Shown here piece by piece: positions 6,901-14,054 of a stretch of 14,188 nt of DNA. The translations under genes were made by a program, and so were the position numbers. How positions within the stretch are numbered: position 1 is the first letter of the stretch; every line of letters starts with the position of its first letter. Under the pieces are notes generated by a model, which was not told the origin of the DNA, did not search any database, and saw nothing but the letters and a program-made list of their open reading frames with translations. The stretch spans positions 1-14,188 of the forward strand of contig CAWUIO010000148.1 of assembly GCA_963922455.1 (NCBI GenBank), read 5' to 3'. This stretch comes from CAWUIO01 sp963922455 (GTDB lineage: Bacteria; Bacteroidota; Bacteroidia; Cytophagales; Microscillaceae).

Positions 6901-8916
6901 GCCCCGCTCAAAGAACAAAACCCTTTGCAATTGATAGCTAAGCTGGATCATACAGACTTGGAAATATTGGAGCCTTTTGTAAGTGGCTTGGCCTCCGATT
7001 TAAAAGGTTATGCGCAAGGGAAGTTAAATATTGTGGGAGATCTGCAAGGGCCCGAAATATTTGGAGACCTAGATCTAAGGCAAGGGGGCTTTCGATTAGA
7101 CTATCTTAATACATTTTACACCGTGGAGGGGACATTGCATTTTGATGCTGGCGAGATATCGGGCAATAACCTGATTTTAATGGATAAGCGGGAAAATCCG
7201 GCGCTCGTCCAGGTTGGGGCCTATCACGATGGTTTCAAGGATTTTTACCTGGACCTAAGTGCTCGCTTTTTTGACTTTAATCTCCTGAATACTACCGCCG
7301 AAGATAATACCCTTTTTTATGGCCAAGCCTATGCCAGTGGGGATTTGAAAATCCAAGGCTTCTTGAACCGTTTGGTTATGGATATCACGGCTCAAAGTAA
7401 GCGGGGTACCAAAATTTCGCTACCTCTGGACGGATATGAGGAAGTAAATGCAAGAGATTATATCCAGTTTGTGAAAAAAGATGGATCTAATCTCGATAGT
7501 TTACTCGTGCAAAAAATCGAGCTGGGAGGGGTAGAAGTAAATTTTAACCTGGACGTAACACCCGACGCCGAATTTGAAATTATTTTTGATCAGAAAGCCG
7601 GGGACATCGTCCGCGGGAATGGCGAAGGAAATATCCGGATGAGTGTCAATACCAATGGCGATTTTAACATCTTTGGCTATTACACCATCCAAAAGGGGCG
7701 CTACAATTTCACGTTTTATAATTTAGTTAATAAGGGTTTTAATATAAAACCGGGTAGCCGTATCACGTTCAACGGCGATGTGTATGCGAGTCAGCTGGAT
7801 ATCAATGCGATTTACTCCCGGAATGTTACTTTGAAACCCCTGGTGGACCTGGAAACTGTCCCTGACCCTGAGAGTCCTGAGTACCGAAGATCCTACGAAG
7901 TATCTGCCTTATTGGACCTCAAAGGAGATTTCTTAAATCCAGAAATCAAATTAGGCTTGGACTTAAGTGAGGCCCAAAAGACGTCAAATTCCTATTTACA
8001 AACGGCGGTATACCAGCTCCAGAATAAAATTGAAACCGATGATCAAGAAAGGAACCGGCAAGTCTTTAGCCTTCTGATTTTGAACCAAATATCTCCTTTG
8101 AATTCTTTCCGAGGGAGTGGAGTGGGTAATACGGCAGGAAGTAGTTTGAGTGAGTTACTCTCAAATCAATTTAGTAACTGGATATCCCAGGTAGATGAAA
8201 ATTTGGATCTCAGTTTTGACGTAGATCCCAATAATTTAAATTCCTTCCAACTGAGAGTTTCGTATAGTCTCTTAGATGGCCGACTCCGAATTAGCCGCGA
8301 CGGGGGCTTCACCAACGTAGAAAATCAAGCCGACTTTGCCAGTATTATTGGTGATTGGACAGTAGAATACCTCTTGACTCCCGGGGGGAGGTACCGGATT
8401 AAGATGTATAACCGTACCAATCAGAATACGATCAATAATGTGAATGTAGACAATACAACCACGACTACTGCCGGTTTTAGCTTTTTGTATACAGCCAACT
8501 TTAACAATTTTGGAGAGTTCTTCCAGTCCCGAAATAAAAGAGAAGAAGCTATAAAACGGAGCTTGAGGGAAAATAGCTACCAAGATGATGCAGCTTCCAT
8601 TTCGTTTATACCTGAAAATGGGGATAGTACCCAGCAAAACCCTTTGATTCCAAACCAAGACTTTTTGAACCCCTCGAGGGCCTCTACCCAAGGGTCTTTA
8701 AAATTACCGTACCGCTTTGATCCGATTACCCTTCCCTCCAAAGACAGTATTTCGGGAGGCAAGCCGGTAAAACAACCAGTACTTGCCCCAAGCAATAATG
8801 TTCCTACACCCCTAAAAAAACCAAGTAATAATAAGCCCCTGCCCCTGCCTGGTACGGAAATACAGCCAAAATTACCTTTACCTCATAGATTTGATCCGAT
8901 TCATAGGATAAAATAG
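3970..8916 (+). CDS. tamB: Translocation/assembly module protein TamB (Bacteroidota long form)
   Basis: A 1648-aa inner-membrane-anchored, periplasm-spanning protein of the TamB/AsmA-like family, which acts in outer-membrane protein assembly or lipid transport with a TamA/TamL-type Omp85 partner. After a short Ser-rich, Lys-rich cytoplasmic start there is one membrane segment at about 36-60. The N-terminal conserved block follows (LEVGKLYLNLFNGSLHLREL, 77-96). A long run of alternating beta-strand repeats fits the family's hydrophobic groove. The TamB domain (DUF490) covers roughly 1050-1530 and includes GNIRMSVNTNGDFNIFGYY, KPGSRITFNGD and the LLSNQFSNWISQ segment. From about 1535 a low-complexity Ser/Asn/Pro-rich tail carries two copies of LP(Y/H)RFDPI (1579-1586 and 1637-1644). 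The stop lies 17 bp from the stop of the convergent aminotransferase gene. An A8G5 run (5828-5840) and a G8 run (6341-6348) sit in frame within the gene. Confidence 0.92.
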   Translation: MSDQGASQNTPSSSKRFSFKKAAKATFWFITRVLRSGLGILFFLLFLAVFLIQLSFIQTLVFERYLEYASPQMNFRLEVGKLYLNLFNGSLHLRELSVRDDKDEVLIYAGKLNLDFDYSNLWSNHTLNFRRVELYGATLNLIQDTGDDKLNIVTFVNGIQDLFKPKKPRTQASKPVEVKFGSVYIRDTFFGFWNRNKPPKTNPGINFNHFGLDALNADVENLRIYRDTVQMWVTSLSGTEPYENFRIHQFQSKFLYCSQSMVLHGLFARAENSILGDSLRLDYESPADLGDFFNSVRLEADLDSSILHTEDLRYFSPGLSQFDDVWRVSGHFQGQVSDLKFDNLDLYFGETSHLSGAGELIGLPDITNTFLQLDFQESHFVAQELSPYIPQKDVIEVLQRFGRIGFRGSFTGFVSDFVAHGNFATDIGRIQTDLNLKLQADRDKSVYKGQLRTQDLDVGRLIEQLPFIGMLNMEGGIEGVGFNPERGLFTMHVDVGSIEIENYTYRDLRIDGELSKQRFSGSLLSKDVNFDVEVDGEMDFNLHPKHPRGRLDLKADIRKVDLQALNLVKDPIVLGGLIQADTYGLSLDSISGDVSVRDGFFEIDQKRLNIDYIDLLSFNQKKGGRYFQLHSEFLDFQLLGNYSFSRISQDLENLVNEYIMILQNDNEVLEAYYQKKKETEGEEYESTFNVHFKNLAPPLSLFADTRTFYISPGAIVEGVFSNGSTQNLSFSSRQAIDSISIYDNQFKDITLWFNSVKVPDSSNVFVNARLESSYQKIGSFQGENLSLDATWGGSLINFDGRIERVNSPNYAHVKGNVQFSKDSTLVHFEPSDFLILDEAWEINKDNIVRFTKLGMQVEDLMLYQVSNPSSSVSLNGYLSDSIAKPLNLSVHNFELLNLDGFFKTDLSGVLNMEVRYETVEKKPFIFGTINLENLVYKKVLIGDLDGTSEWEQEDQKLISDLTLYRRGRYILDIQGFYAPLKEQNPLQLIAKLDHTDLEILEPFVSGLASDLKGYAQGKLNIVGDLQGPEIFGDLDLRQGGFRLDYLNTFYTVEGTLHFDAGEISGNNLILMDKRENPALVQVGAYHDGFKDFYLDLSARFFDFNLLNTTAEDNTLFYGQAYASGDLKIQGFLNRLVMDITAQSKRGTKISLPLDGYEEVNARDYIQFVKKDGSNLDSLLVQKIELGGVEVNFNLDVTPDAEFEIIFDQKAGDIVRGNGEGNIRMSVNTNGDFNIFGYYTIQKGRYNFTFYNLVNKGFNIKPGSRITFNGDVYASQLDINAIYSRNVTLKPLVDLETVPDPESPEYRRSYEVSALLDLKGDFLNPEIKLGLDLSEAQKTSNSYLQTAVYQLQNKIETDDQERNRQVFSLLILNQISPLNSFRGSGVGNTAGSSLSELLSNQFSNWISQVDENLDLSFDVDPNNLNSFQLRVSYSLLDGRLRISRDGGFTNVENQADFASIIGDWTVEYLLTPGGRYRIKMYNRTNQNTINNVNVDNTTTTTAGFSFLYTANFNNFGEFFQSRNKREEAIKRSLRENSYQDDAASISFIPENGDSTQQNPLIPNQDFLNPSRASTQGSLKLPYRFDPITLPSKDSISGGKPVKQPVLAPSNNVPTPLKKPSNNKPLPLPGTEIQPKLPLPHRFDPIHRIK

Positions 8917-8933
8917 TCTAGGTAGGGTTATAA

Positions 8934-10064
8934 TCACTCCATTAGCTGATTTGTGACTATTTTACTGATTTCTAGCATATCCTGAGCACTTAAGGAGTAA
9001 CCAGAGGGCAAGGCTAATCCTCTTTCATACAATTTTTGGGCTATTTGATAGGAGTTTGCTCCCCCAAAGGTAGCATAGGGTGCTTGGCTTGCTAAAGGTT
9101 TCCACAGCGGGCGTGACTCAATACCTTGAGCTTCTAATGCGATTCTAACTTGTTCTCTGGATTGCCTATTGGGAAGTAATACGCAGGTAAGCCAACGATT
9201 GGAAATGCCTTGACTTAGTTCTTCTTGAAACTCCACCGGTGCCTGGTCAAGAAACTGCGTATATTGTTGGAAGATGGCGCGACGATGAGCTACTCGTTTA
9301 TCCAAGGCCTGTAATTGACTACAGCCTAATGCAGCCAAAATATTACTTAATCTATAATTATAACCAATACTATCGTGCTCAAAGCCAGGAACCGCCCTCT
9401 TTGCCTGCTGGGATAAGTGTAGCGCTTTTTCATAAATTTGATAGTCATCCGTAAGCAAAGCCCCGCCCGAAGACGTTGTAATTATCTTGTTGCCATTAAA
9501 TGAATACACCCCAACTTTGCCCAGGGTACCCAACTTTCTACCTTCATAGCTAGCTCCCAAAGCCTCAGCGGCATCTTCTATTATGGGTATACCATATTGA
9601 TTGCTCAATGAAAATATTTTGTCTAAATACCCGGGAGTTCCGTAGTTATGGACCAATAATATAGCCGCAGGGAGGGAATTGGCCCGTTTTCGGCTTAGAA
9701 GCAGTTCCTCGAGGGCATCAGGGCACATATTCCAAGTCTTTGCTTCACAATCTACAAATACAGGCCGGGCCCCGGTATAACATACGGCATTGGCCCCCGC
9801 CGCAAAAGTAAAACTGGGGCAAACTACTTCATCTCCCGCTTGAATGCCCAGTGATAAAAAAGCCAAATGTAAAGCGGCAGTTCCACTTTGAAGCCCCAAA
9901 ACATAAGAAGATCCACTATATCCCCCTAGCATGTGCTCAAAGCGATCAAGGTCTGGCCCTATGGGGGCAATCCAATTGCTTGCTAAAGCGGCTTGCACCG
10001 TGGTAAAAGCCTCTGGTTCTAAACTAGGGGGGGATAAATATATACGGGTGGGTGTTTTTGCCAT
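8934..10064 (-). CDS. pglE: DegT/DnrJ/EryC1/StrS-family sugar aminotransferase (PglE-like)
   Basis: A PLP-dependent aminotransferase of 376 aa, the normal size for the DegT family. By analogy with PglE it would aminate a UDP-4-keto-6-deoxy-HexNAc at C4, using glutamate as donor. Visible features are LQSGTAALHLA (58-68) in the PLP phosphate region, the aromatic-bearing CPSFTFAAGANAV (82-94), EDAAEALGA (163-171) with the PLP-ring aspartate D164, and the internal aldimine lysine K193 in SFNGNKIITTSSGG. It is the last gene of a three-gene operon, starting 10 nt after the acetyltransferase stop. A run of seven C (plus-strand G at 10027-10033) covers codons 11-13, a slippage-prone place near the start. 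The exact sugar cannot be fixed from sequence alone; related family members make perosamine, viosamine or legionaminic acid precursors. Confidence 0.85.
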   Translation of the reverse strand: MAKTPTRIYLSPPSLEPEAFTTVQAALASNWIAPIGPDLDRFEHMLGGYSGSSYVLGLQSGTAALHLAFLSLGIQAGDEVVCPSFTFAAGANAVCYTGARPVFVDCEAKTWNMCPDALEELLLSRKRANSLPAAILLVHNYGTPGYLDKIFSLSNQYGIPIIEDAAEALGASYEGRKLGTLGKVGVYSFNGNKIITTSSGGALLTDDYQIYEKALHLSQQAKRAVPGFEHDSIGYNYRLSNILAALGCSQLQALDKRVAHRRAIFQQYTQFLDQAPVEFQEELSQGISNRWLTCVLLPNRQSREQVRIALEAQGIESRPLWKPLASQAPYATFGGANSYQIAQKLYERGLALPSGYSLSAQDMLEISKIVTNQLME

Positions 10065-10074
10065 ATACTTTTCT

Positions 10075-10677
10075 TTATACTTCTTTTGTCGGTAATATAC
10101 GGGCTGGAGAACCCACGGCCCGGGAATGATCGGGAACCTCCTGGCTTACCACACTTCCGGCTCCTACCACACAATTCTTTCCCACGCTTATGCCAGGGAG
10201 TAAAATAGAACCGGCGCCAATCATACTAGATTCTCCCACACTACAGTTACCACACAAGATCACACCAGGGGCTATATGTACAAAATCTTCCATAACACAA
10301 TGGTGTTCTATGATACTACGACTATTCAAAATAACGTGGTTTCCGATGTGGGCCTTCGTATGGACAAGAGCTCCGGGCAAAACAACTGTACCTTTGCCCA
10401 ATTGCGCACTGGGAGAAATGAAGCTATCAGGATGCACTAAAGTAGCCAAGGGATGGGTGATTTTTTTACTGAGCTTTCTTCGGGTAGCGTTATCTCCAAT
10501 GGCGATCACTAGGGGGGTATTACTGAAATACTTGGGGTCATATTCTCTCACTTGAGCAGTTGTATCTGAAGGGAAAACCCTTAAGTGCTCATCAAAAACA
10601 CCCGTAAAAGGAAGATTACAGGCTTGTAGTAGTTCATAAATTACTTCGGCGTGAGGGCCGGCTCCATACAATAGCAT
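10075..10677 (-). CDS. pglD: UDP-amino-sugar N-acetyltransferase, left-handed beta-helix (PglD/NeuD family)
   Basis: A 200-aa cytoplasmic acetyl-CoA transferase that would acetylate the 4-amino group made by the neighbouring aminotransferase. Residues 1-80 form the Rossmann-like sugar-nucleotide-binding part (YGAGPHAEV 4-12, VIAIGDNATR 57-66). Residues 82-196 are hexapeptide repeats of a left-handed beta-helix ending in VGSPARI (188-194). The active-site block IEHHC places H125 where Campylobacter PglD has its catalytic His, and H134 is also kept. The residue after the catalytic His is His126, where, as I recall it, Campylobacter PglD has Glu. Its ATG comes 2 nt after the upstream gene's TAG, so translation is probably coupled. 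NeuD-type O-acetyltransferases are the main alternative identity. Confidence 0.85.
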   Translation of the reverse strand: MLLYGAGPHAEVIYELLQACNLPFTGVFDEHLRVFPSDTTAQVREYDPKYFSNTPLVIAIGDNATRRKLSKKITHPLATLVHPDSFISPSAQLGKGTVVLPGALVHTKAHIGNHVILNSRSIIEHHCVMEDFVHIAPGVILCGNCSVGESSMIGAGSILLPGISVGKNCVVGAGSVVSQEVPDHSRAVGSPARILPTKEV

Positions 10678-10679
10678 AC

Positions 10680-11270
10680 CTAAGGAGTCTGGGTAAATTT
10701 TGCCGAGGGGTACTCTCCATCGGCCTTAAAAATTAAGCTGATTATGGTCAAGCCCATAATTTTTATATCGAGCCAGGGCCGATAGTGCTCAACATAGTAT
10801 ACATCCATTTCTAAACGCTTTGGCCACTCCACCCGGTTTCGGCCATTCACCTGGGCCCATCCTGTGATTCCCGGTTTTCGTTGGAAACGTATTTTCTGTC
10901 TATCATTAAAAAGAGGTCCATACACCGGCGGTAGGGGGCGTGGACCTACCCAACTCATTTCTCCTCTGAGAATATTGATTACTTGGGGAAATTCATCCAA
11001 GGAATATTTCCGTAAAAACTTGCCCAGCGTACTGATCCGGTCGGCATCGGGCAATAAATGACCTTGTATATCGCGTTTTTCCACCATCGTCCTGAATTTC
11101 CAAATGATAAATTCCTTTTGCCCTTTCCCTAATCGTGTCTGTCTAAAAAATAATGGGTAACCTTGGGCCAAGTACACGAATGGGCTCAAGATAAGCATCA
11201 AAACCAGCGCAAACCCGGTCAGGAAGACGGTGCAAAACCGAAGTAATATGAGGCTCATCCAATAAGTCAT
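10680..11270 (-). CDS. pglC: Undecaprenyl-phosphate sugar-1-phosphate transferase (PglC-like small monotopic PGT)
   Basis: This enzyme starts a membrane-linked glycan by moving a sugar-1-phosphate (for PglC, diNAcBac-1-P) from UDP to undecaprenyl phosphate. At 196 aa it is the small, catalytic-domain-only form of the bacterial sugar transferase family, not the longer WcaJ/WbaP form. One hydrophobic segment at about 5-36 contains S29-P30, fitting the family's re-entrant helix. Motifs are FRQTRLG (42-48), WKFRTM (57-62), the catalytic Asp-Glu pair D92-E93 in SLDEFPQ, WVGPRPL (107-113) and PGITGWAQVNGRN (133-145). It is first in the operon with the acetyltransferase and aminotransferase, which supports a bacillosamine-type sugar as substrate. 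No 4,6-dehydratase (PglF) is in the window. The ATG at 11270 is preferred; Met5 is possible. Confidence 0.87.
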   Translation of the reverse strand: MTYWMSLILLRFCTVFLTGFALVLMLILSPFVYLAQGYPLFFRQTRLGKGQKEFIIWKFRTMVEKRDIQGHLLPDADRISTLGKFLRKYSLDEFPQVINILRGEMSWVGPRPLPPVYGPLFNDRQKIRFQRKPGITGWAQVNGRNRVEWPKRLEMDVYYVEHYRPWLDIKIMGLTIISLIFKADGEYPSAKFTQTP

Positions 11271-11489
11271 CCCTTTTTCTGCTTAAAATTAGCTTGTCAA
11301 TGCGGCTTATGCATCAATTTAAAAACCTAAATGGGTAAACTAAGTAGAATTTTCTAAATTTACATGCTTAAAACACCCTGGTGGTTCTAGCAGCATGAAA
11401 CTTTTTCTCTATGATTTCCCAACAGTAGAAATCTTTTTTTCTTGTGTTTATTCATTTCCAATCTTGTTAAATCTTGATTTTCGTATAAT
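11271..11489. promoter_or_regulatory. Divergent promoter region between the pglCDE-like operon and the T9SS protease gene
   Basis: 219 bp of AT-rich, gene-free DNA between two divergent starts, so both promoters should lie here. On the minus strand a TAGGTTTT near 11321-11328 resembles the Bacteroidota -7 element TAnnTTTG, but I see no good TTG at the expected upstream spacing. On the plus strand a TATAAT directly abuts the ATG at 11490 and is too close to serve as its promoter. No clear operator, riboswitch or terminator is visible. Confidence 0.4.
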
Positions 11490-14048
11490 ATGAATCCATT
11501 AGGAAGTAAATGGCCTCATGCCTTAGGGCTTTTATGGGGTGTCCTCTTGATCTGCTGGATCACTCCTTCTTATAGTCAAGTAACGTACCATCCCGATGGT
11601 ACCTTATCGGCACCTGGGCCCAAAACCGTATGTCCAGCCGGAGAACACAACTTGGACCATTTCGTTCCTCCCCCCGCCCTTCTGAAAGCTCTCAAAGCAG
11701 GAACTCTCAAGTCTAACGCTATAATTGATGTCTCCTTCATAGGGTTTGACGAGGTACCTGAGGCAAGGGCCGCCTTTCAAGCGGCCGTAGACATTTGGTC
11801 TTCCTTGATAAAAAGCGAGGTAACTATTCGGGTAGAAGCCCGCTGGGATTCACTGGCTCCTGGGGTATTAGGATCGGCTGGGGCTAGCCGGGTCTTTTCA
11901 AATTTTTCTGAAGCTCCTACCCAAGGAGTATGGTACCCAGTGGCCCTGGCGGAGAAACTGGCCCGCCGCGAACTTAACCTTCCTACTGAATCGGATATTT
12001 TTGCCAATTTTAATAATCAATTTCCTAACTGGTATTTTGGTACCGATGGGAATACCCCCTTTGGCCAGTTTGATCTCTTAACCGTTGTTTTACACGAATT
12101 TTGCCACGGACTAGGCTTTGCGGGCCTAGGAGCCGGCATAGAGGAAGATAGTGGACTGGGAGAACTGAGGGTGTTTAATGCCAATTTGCCGAGTATCTAC
12201 TCTTCTTTTTTGCAAGACCAAGAAAGAAACCGCTTAACCGATCAAATAGAATATCCCGACCCTGGCATTGCCTTGGCCAATGTTTACACAAGCGAGAATC
12301 TTTTTTTTGGCGGAAATTTGGCCATAGCAGCCAATGGCGGACTTCCTCCAAATTTGTATGCCCCAAGCGTTTTCAACTCAGGTTCTAGTATTAGCCACTT
12401 AGACACAGATATCTATACCGGAACCGTCAATGGCTTAATGGTACACGCACTATCCCCGGGAGGCTCCATCCAAGATCCAGGGCCCATTACCTTGGCCCTC
12501 TTTGCCGATATGGGCTGGGTAAACACCTTCTTTGAGCCAGAGGATGTGCTTCCGCAGGATGCTGATAATACTCAAGTGCCGGTCACGACCCGGGTACTGA
12601 GCGATACTACCTTAAACACCAACTCGGTCATGCTCCACTTTTCTTTTGACAACTTTGCCAGTGAAGATTCGGTACAAATGCTAGCCACGGGCACCGAAAA
12701 TCAATTTCAAGGAGTGATTGACCAATTGGTAGATAATGCTACGGCCCAATATTACTTTTCAGCTCGCGATGCTACCAACCGTACCTATCAATTTCCTTTG
12801 GAGGCTCCCATACGAAGAAATTTCTTGTCATTTGCTGTAAGTCAAGATAATACAGCTCCGAGTATCCAACATACCCCTTCGGTTAACTTCCTGACCGACC
12901 AAAGCCGCAGCCTAGATTTTGTAGCGCTTGTAGAAGATGCATTCGGGGTAGATACCGTATTTGTGCGCTATCAATTGGCCAATGGCACCGTGGATACGCT
13001 TGGACTTTCAGAAGGGACTACTAATACGTACTCCGGGCAATTACAATTTAACACGGGTGAATTAGTTGGGGGCAACTCCTTTAGTTACCAAATACTTGCC
13101 CAAGATTTATCTACGGGTAGCCCCCTTGGTCAGCTCCCGGTTGGAAGCACCTTTGACATTCTGGTACAGTCAACTTTTCCGGCTCAAAGAACATACAGCA
13201 ATAATTTTGATACCAGTGATAGTGATAGCGAGTTTTTTGGTAACCTATTCTTCCGGGAAACCCCTAGCGGTTTTGCCAATGCAGCTTTACACTCAGCCCA
13301 CCCCTACCCGGAGGGCGGCCCTAACACCGATGTAGAATTTATTAGCCAACTGGCAATCCCCATCATTTTGCAAAATAACCGCTTCTTGCAAATCATGGAG
13401 TTTGACGAGATTGTCCTGGTAGAGCCCGGAGAAAACAACAGTGTCTTTGGAGATGAAAACTTCTTTGATTTTGTGATTACCGAAGCCAGTAATGATGGAG
13501 GGGAAACTTGGCAAAGCCTGGCCCCAGGCTATGACTCCCGGGACGACGATACCTGGGAAAATACGTATAATGACGGAATTCCCTTTAATTCAAGTACCTC
13601 GGAGGCGGTGGGTAGCCCCGATTTGTTCCGTACCCGTTTTCTCGATTTAGGGGAGGTTTTTGACGTCGGCGACACCCTCTTTATAAGGTTCCGCTTGTTT
13701 AGTGACCCGATCGCCAATGGATGGGGCTGGGCGATTGATAATTTGGAAATCCAAACCGACCAGGTCAATGCTTCGGCCGATCTTTTATCGCAGAAGGGAA
13801 CATTCTTATATCCCAATCCTAGCCGCGAAACTGTCAAATTGCAATTGAGCCCTGACATGTTACAGGGCCCAGGCACTCATATCCGCATTTTTAATGCCCA
13901 AGGTGCCCTGATCCAAGAAATTAAACCCGAATCGCTCCTCCAAAACGCTCCTCCTGAGCTTGATATTTCCCATTTAGCCCCAGGATTATACATTTTTCAA
14001 ATAGATAGCCCCCAAGGATGGCTTCGGGATAAATTGATGGTACGCTAA
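11490..14048 (+). CDS. Secreted HExxH metalloprotease-like protein with T9SS C-terminal sorting domain
   Basis: An 852-aa exported protein. Residues 1-30 are a signal peptide (hydrophobic 11-25, likely cleavage after SYSQ or near it). Residues about 75-345 are a zinc-protease-like domain: HEFCHGLGF at 202-210 gives ligands H202 and H206 and catalytic E203. The metzincin third-ligand position (212) is Gly. A later SHLD (H303) followed by GLMVHAL (M317) resembles the distal His and Met-turn of leishmanolysin-type (M8) enzymes. Residues about 345-560 look like Ig-like/cadherin-like beta domains. Residues 565-757 form a jelly-roll-type domain ending in GWGWAIDNLEIQ. Residues about 772-852 are a type A T9SS sorting domain (YPNPS 774-778, GLYIF 832-836, terminal KLMVR). 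It should cross the outer membrane by T9SS and be attached to the surface or released. The substrate is unknown. Repeat copy 3 begins 7 nt after its stop. Confidence 0.88.
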   Translation: MNPLGSKWPHALGLLWGVLLICWITPSYSQVTYHPDGTLSAPGPKTVCPAGEHNLDHFVPPPALLKALKAGTLKSNAIIDVSFIGFDEVPEARAAFQAAVDIWSSLIKSEVTIRVEARWDSLAPGVLGSAGASRVFSNFSEAPTQGVWYPVALAEKLARRELNLPTESDIFANFNNQFPNWYFGTDGNTPFGQFDLLTVVLHEFCHGLGFAGLGAGIEEDSGLGELRVFNANLPSIYSSFLQDQERNRLTDQIEYPDPGIALANVYTSENLFFGGNLAIAANGGLPPNLYAPSVFNSGSSISHLDTDIYTGTVNGLMVHALSPGGSIQDPGPITLALFADMGWVNTFFEPEDVLPQDADNTQVPVTTRVLSDTTLNTNSVMLHFSFDNFASEDSVQMLATGTENQFQGVIDQLVDNATAQYYFSARDATNRTYQFPLEAPIRRNFLSFAVSQDNTAPSIQHTPSVNFLTDQSRSLDFVALVEDAFGVDTVFVRYQLANGTVDTLGLSEGTTNTYSGQLQFNTGELVGGNSFSYQILAQDLSTGSPLGQLPVGSTFDILVQSTFPAQRTYSNNFDTSDSDSEFFGNLFFRETPSGFANAALHSAHPYPEGGPNTDVEFISQLAIPIILQNNRFLQIMEFDEIVLVEPGENNSVFGDENFFDFVITEASNDGGETWQSLAPGYDSRDDDTWENTYNDGIPFNSSTSEAVGSPDLFRTRFLDLGEVFDVGDTLFIRFRLFSDPIANGWGWAIDNLEIQTDQVNASADLLSQKGTFLYPNPSRETVKLQLSPDMLQGPGTHIRIFNAQGALIQEIKPESLLQNAPPELDISHLAPGLYIFQIDSPQGWLRDKLMVR

Positions 14049-14054
14049 ATGTAT

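Noticed and set aside
4255..8795. Several 60-139 codon minus-strand frames inside tamB
   Set aside because: Shadows of the long, well-supported tamB reading frame; none shows a protein family signature.
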